A DNA stretch of 9,119 nt from assembly GCA_000432655.1 (NCBI GenBank), contig HF986295.1, positions 1 to 9,119 of the forward strand, written 5' to 3'. A program made the translations under genes and the position numbers. Source of the DNA: Bacteroides sp. CAG:1060 (GTDB lineage: Bacteria; Bacteroidota; Bacteroidia; Bacteroidales; UBA932). The notes under the pieces were generated by a model. The model had not been told where the DNA came from and ran no database searches. It was given only the letters and a program-made list of their open reading frames with translations. How positions within the stretch are numbered: the first letter of the stretch is position 1; each line of letters begins with the position of its first letter. This document shows, piece by piece, positions 8,026-9,119 of this stretch.

Positions 8026-8048
8026 TGAATCTTTTAAACTTGTTAATT

Positions 8049-8516
8049 ATGTGGTGGATAACATTGAGTTTGATTTTGGCGGGCATTATTTTCATGCTTG
8101 TAGAGATGCTTCTTGTCCCGGGTGTGGGAATAGCCGGCATATTCAGTTTGATTTCTCTCGGTGCAGCCTGCTGGTATTCGTTCGATTTCATCAGTCCGTC
8201 TGCCGGATGGTGGGTCACAGCCACGGTGCTGTTAATCATGGTAGTAATGATAACTGTCATTCTCCGGAGCAAGACATGGAAGCGATTTGAACTCAATACG
8301 GAAGTAACGTCAAAGGTCAATACCGATCAGCAAAGGCTCAAGGTCGGAGACAGAGGCTTTGCCCAGACCAGACTCGCTCCTATCGGTACGGGGTGCTTCG
8401 GAAACGTCACCTGCGAAATCAAATCGGCCGACAATTCAATGATTAGTGCCGGTACCGAGGTTGATGTTATCGCCATCGTTGACAATCAAGTACTTGTAAA
8501 ACCTGTAAATAAGTAA
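8049..8516 (+). CDS. NfeD-family membrane protein (short form), FloA partner
   Basis: This 155-residue protein has hydrophobic helices at about residues 2-23, 25-44 and 55-72, followed by a soluble domain (about 96-153) with the features of the NfeD C-terminal OB-like fold. These are [19 protein letters not shown] (97-115) and the closing [18 protein letters not shown] (135-152). [13 protein letters not shown] (19-31) between the first two helices is the family's conserved membrane motif. It lacks the N-terminal ClpP-like protease domain of long NfeD proteins. Short NfeD proteins are typically encoded beside flotillin-like SPFH genes and thought to work with them in membrane microdomains. Here the next gene, five bases downstream, is floA, so the two are almost certainly co-transcribed. 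An in-frame ATG at 8007 would add 14 residues, but it precedes the likely -7 element and the helix already begins at MWWITLSL. Confidence 0.9.
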   Translation: MWWITLSLILAGIIFMLVEMLLVPGVGIAGIFSLISLGAACWYSFDFISPSAGWWVTATVLLIMVVMITVILRSKTWKRFELNTEVTSKVNTDQQRLKVGDRGFAQTRLAPIGTGCFGNVTCEIKSADNSMISAGTEVDVIAIVDNQVLVKPVNK

Positions 8517-8521
8517 AATAT

Positions 8522-9119
8522 ATGGAAACAATCATTCTTGTGGCGATTGTTGTCGTCGCCCTTATTATCCTCCTGTGGTTCTTCCCTGTGGCTCTGTGGT
8601 TCCAAGCCATCCTGTCCGGAGTACATATATCTCTTATCCAGCTGCTCCTCATGCGTTGGAGAGGGGTCAACCCGAAAACAATCGTGATGGGTATGATTAC
8701 CGGAACCAAAGCAGGACTTTCACTCAAAGCGAATGAACTTGAAGCCCACTACCTCGCCAAGGGTAATGTCACAAAGGTGATAATGGCACTCATTTCAGCC
8801 AACAAGGCCAATATTCCTATCGACTTCAAAATGGCTTCTGCCATTGACCTTGCAGGACGCGACGTTCTGGAGGCCGTGCAGATGTCCGTCAATCCGAAAG
8901 TCATCAACACTCCTCCGGTAACAGCCGTAGCAAAAGACGGTATCCAGCTTATTGCAAAGGCAAGGGTTACTGTACGCGCCAATATCAAACAACTCGTCGG
9001 AGGTGCAGGAGAGGAGACCATTCTCGCTCGCGTGGGTGAAGGTATTGTGAGCAGTATCGGCTCGTCAGAGAGCCACAAGTCCGTTCTTGAGAACCCTGAC
9101 AGCATCTCAAAACTTGTGC
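8522..9119 (+). CDS. floA: Flotillin-like protein FloA, 3' end beyond the window
   Basis: FloA is a membrane-anchored SPFH protein that forms oligomeric scaffolds organising membrane microdomains. The visible 199 residues show an N-terminal hydrophobic hairpin-like anchor (about 3-40) and then the SPFH region. The most recognisable blocks are [20 protein letters not shown] (107-126), [20 protein letters not shown] (147-166) and [13 protein letters not shown] (170-182), closely like Bacillus subtilis FloA as I recall it. That protein is 331 residues, so about 60% is present; the missing part would hold the rest of the SPFH domain and the Ala/Glu-rich coiled coil. The start fits because the anchor begins at once and the gene follows the NfeD stop by five bases. 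No separate promoter is seen in that gap, so expression presumably depends on the NfeD promoter. Confidence 0.95.
   Translation, partial: METIILVAIVVVALIILLWFFPVALWFQAILSGVHISLIQLLLMRWRGVNPKTIVMGMITGTKAGLSLKANELEAHYLAKGNVTKVIMALISANKANIPIDFKMASAIDLAGRDVLEAVQMSVNPKVINTPPVTAVAKDGIQLIAKARVTVRANIKQLVGGAGEETILARVGEGIVSSIGSSESHKSVLENPDSISKLV

Noticed and set aside
8007..8048. Upstream ATG extending the NfeD protein by 14 residues
   Set aside because: It precedes the likely -7 promoter element at 8018-8025, and the family's first helix begins naturally at the ATG at 8049.

Overview
The window looks like ordinary chromosomal DNA from a member of the Bacteroidota, most likely the order Bacteroidales. 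Three things point there. SecD and SecF are fused into one 1024-residue protein. Every gene with its start in the window has a perfect match to the Bacteroidota sigma-factor -7 element (TAnnTTTG) just upstream. No start is preceded by a convincing Shine-Dalgarno sequence. The genus cannot be fixed from the sequence alone.

Layout from left to right. Bases 1-130 are non-coding, with a GC-richer first 70 bases followed by an AT-rich promoter region. Bases 131-1048 (+) encode a ten-helix EamA/DMT-family transporter of unknown substrate. It converges on dnaE (1086-4784, -), the catalytic alpha subunit of DNA polymerase III, with only 37 bases between the two stops. Upstream of dnaE on the same strand, after a 72-base gap holding a rho-independent terminator and a probable dnaE promoter, lies secDF (4857-7931, -), the accessory motor of the Sec translocon. 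A 117-base divergent promoter region separates secDF from a rightward pair: a short NfeD-family membrane protein (8049-8516, +) and, five bases later, floA, a flotillin-like SPFH scaffold protein cut by the window edge (8522-9119, +).

Functionally these are housekeeping genes: replication (dnaE), protein export (secDF), membrane-microdomain organisation (NfeD with FloA) and small-molecule transport (the DMT protein). Only NfeD and FloA form an evident functional unit. The secDF and dnaE genes are neighbours on one strand but look separately transcribed.

I found no mobile element, CRISPR array, tRNA, rRNA or inteins, and no sign of a previously undescribed system. The points worth a second look are regulatory: promoter elements so close to the dnaE and transporter start codons that the mRNAs may be nearly leaderless, a terminator that occupies the place of the dnaE -33 element, and a compact divergent promoter. 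At the protein level, the DnaE PHP domain appears to keep metal ligands that are lost in E. coli.
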